From contig JAEOTK010000020.1 in assembly GCA_016839875.1 (NCBI GenBank), forward strand, positions 1-6,459: a DNA stretch of 6,459 bases. Direction: 5' to 3'. Numbering within the stretch: the stretch's first letter is position 1; every line of letters begins with the position of its first letter. The notes beneath the pieces are model-generated. The model ran no database searches and was not told the origin of the DNA. It saw nothing but the letters and a program-made list of their open reading frames with translations. This stretch comes from Candidatus Heimdallarchaeota archaeon (GTDB taxonomy: Archaea; Asgardarchaeota; Heimdallarchaeia; Heimdallarchaeales; Heimdallarchaeaceae). This document shows, in pieces, positions 6,333 through 6,459 of the stretch. The translations under genes and the position numbers were made by a program.

Positions 6333-6342
6333 TATTTAAATA
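6333..6342 (+). promoter_or_regulatory. Candidate TATA box upstream of the right-edge gene
   Basis: TATTTAAATA is a perfect palindrome about 65 nt before the ATG at 6403. Used on the plus strand it would start transcription near 6364 and give a leader of about 40 nt ending in the GTGAT Shine-Dalgarno at 6394-6398. In AT-rich DNA this could be chance. Confidence 0.35.
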
Positions 6343-6393
6343 CACAACCTATGTTGCACAAAATTTTATTCGTTTAGAATACTATGTATTCCT

Positions 6394-6398
6394 GTGAT
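6394..6398 (+). promoter_or_regulatory. Shine-Dalgarno-like GTGAT of the right-edge gene
   Basis: GTGAT ends four bases before the ATG at 6403, the same element and nearly the same spacing as at the kelch-hydrolase junction (1990-1994). This supports the choice of start for the partial gene. Confidence 0.5.
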
Positions 6399-6402
6399 AA
6401 AT

Positions 6403-6459
6403 ATGGCAACACAAAATACAAAGAAAATTCTTGGTTTAGGTTTTCGATTCTATGAACCT
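6403..6459 (+). CDS. Start of an unidentified gene (first 19 codons, runs off right edge)
   Basis: An ATG at 6403 opens a frame that stays open to the window end and begins MATQNTKKILGLGFRFYEP. A GTGAT Shine-Dalgarno-like site ends four bases before the ATG, and a TATA-like palindrome lies about 65 nt upstream, so the start is plausible. The upstream ATG at 6384 is in another frame and stops within the window. Nineteen residues are too few to name a family. It follows the alpha/beta hydrolase by 100 nt on the same strand and could be co-transcribed or have its own promoter. Confidence 0.5.
   Translation, partial: MATQNTKKILGLGFRFYEP

Overview
The window looks like part of an AT-rich archaeal genome, quite possibly an Asgard (Heimdall- or Loki-type) archaeon. 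Direct support for an archaeon: a Bat-type HTH_10 regulator (an essentially archaeal family), TATA boxes about 27 nt upstream of start codons that lack Shine-Dalgarno sites (leaderless style), GGTGAT-type Shine-Dalgarno sites inside operons, and surface proteins rich in N-x-S/T sequons with a C-terminal membrane helix and basic tail. The lineage is inferred from gene style only; no marker gene is present.

Layout. Most of the window is read on the minus strand, from about 5338 down to 1: a stand-alone condensation-domain/acyltransferase-like protein (5338-4046), an HTH_10 transcription regulator (3998-3336), then a tight three-gene surface-protein cluster. That cluster holds a six-repeat kelch protein (3220-1991), a membrane-anchored serine beta-lactamase-like hydrolase (1984-743), and the start of a second, paralogous hydrolase (750 to beyond the left edge). 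On the plus strand are a cytoplasmic alpha/beta hydrolase (5433-6302), divergent from the acyltransferase gene, and the first 19 codons of another gene (6403 to the right edge).

How the genes may work together. The kelch protein and the two hydrolases form a convincing operon: gaps of 6 nt and -8 nt, each downstream Shine-Dalgarno embedded in the tail of the gene before it. The kelch protein and the complete hydrolase share one architecture: signal peptide, mature N-terminus with an early Cys, glycosylatable ectodomain, a juxtamembrane Cys, one membrane helix and a basic tail. They are best read as a cell-surface module, with the propeller as binding partner or scaffold and the SxxK hydrolases as peptidase/esterase-type enzymes whose substrate cannot be told from sequence. 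The HTH_10 gene just upstream is a candidate local regulator. The condensation-type protein and the alpha/beta hydrolase, fired from a shared 94-nt intergenic region, suggest acyl-group chemistry, but no pathway can be named. No rRNA, tRNA, CRISPR array or insertion sequence was seen. No intergenic stretch exceeds 300 bases; the longest is 115 bases (3221-3335).
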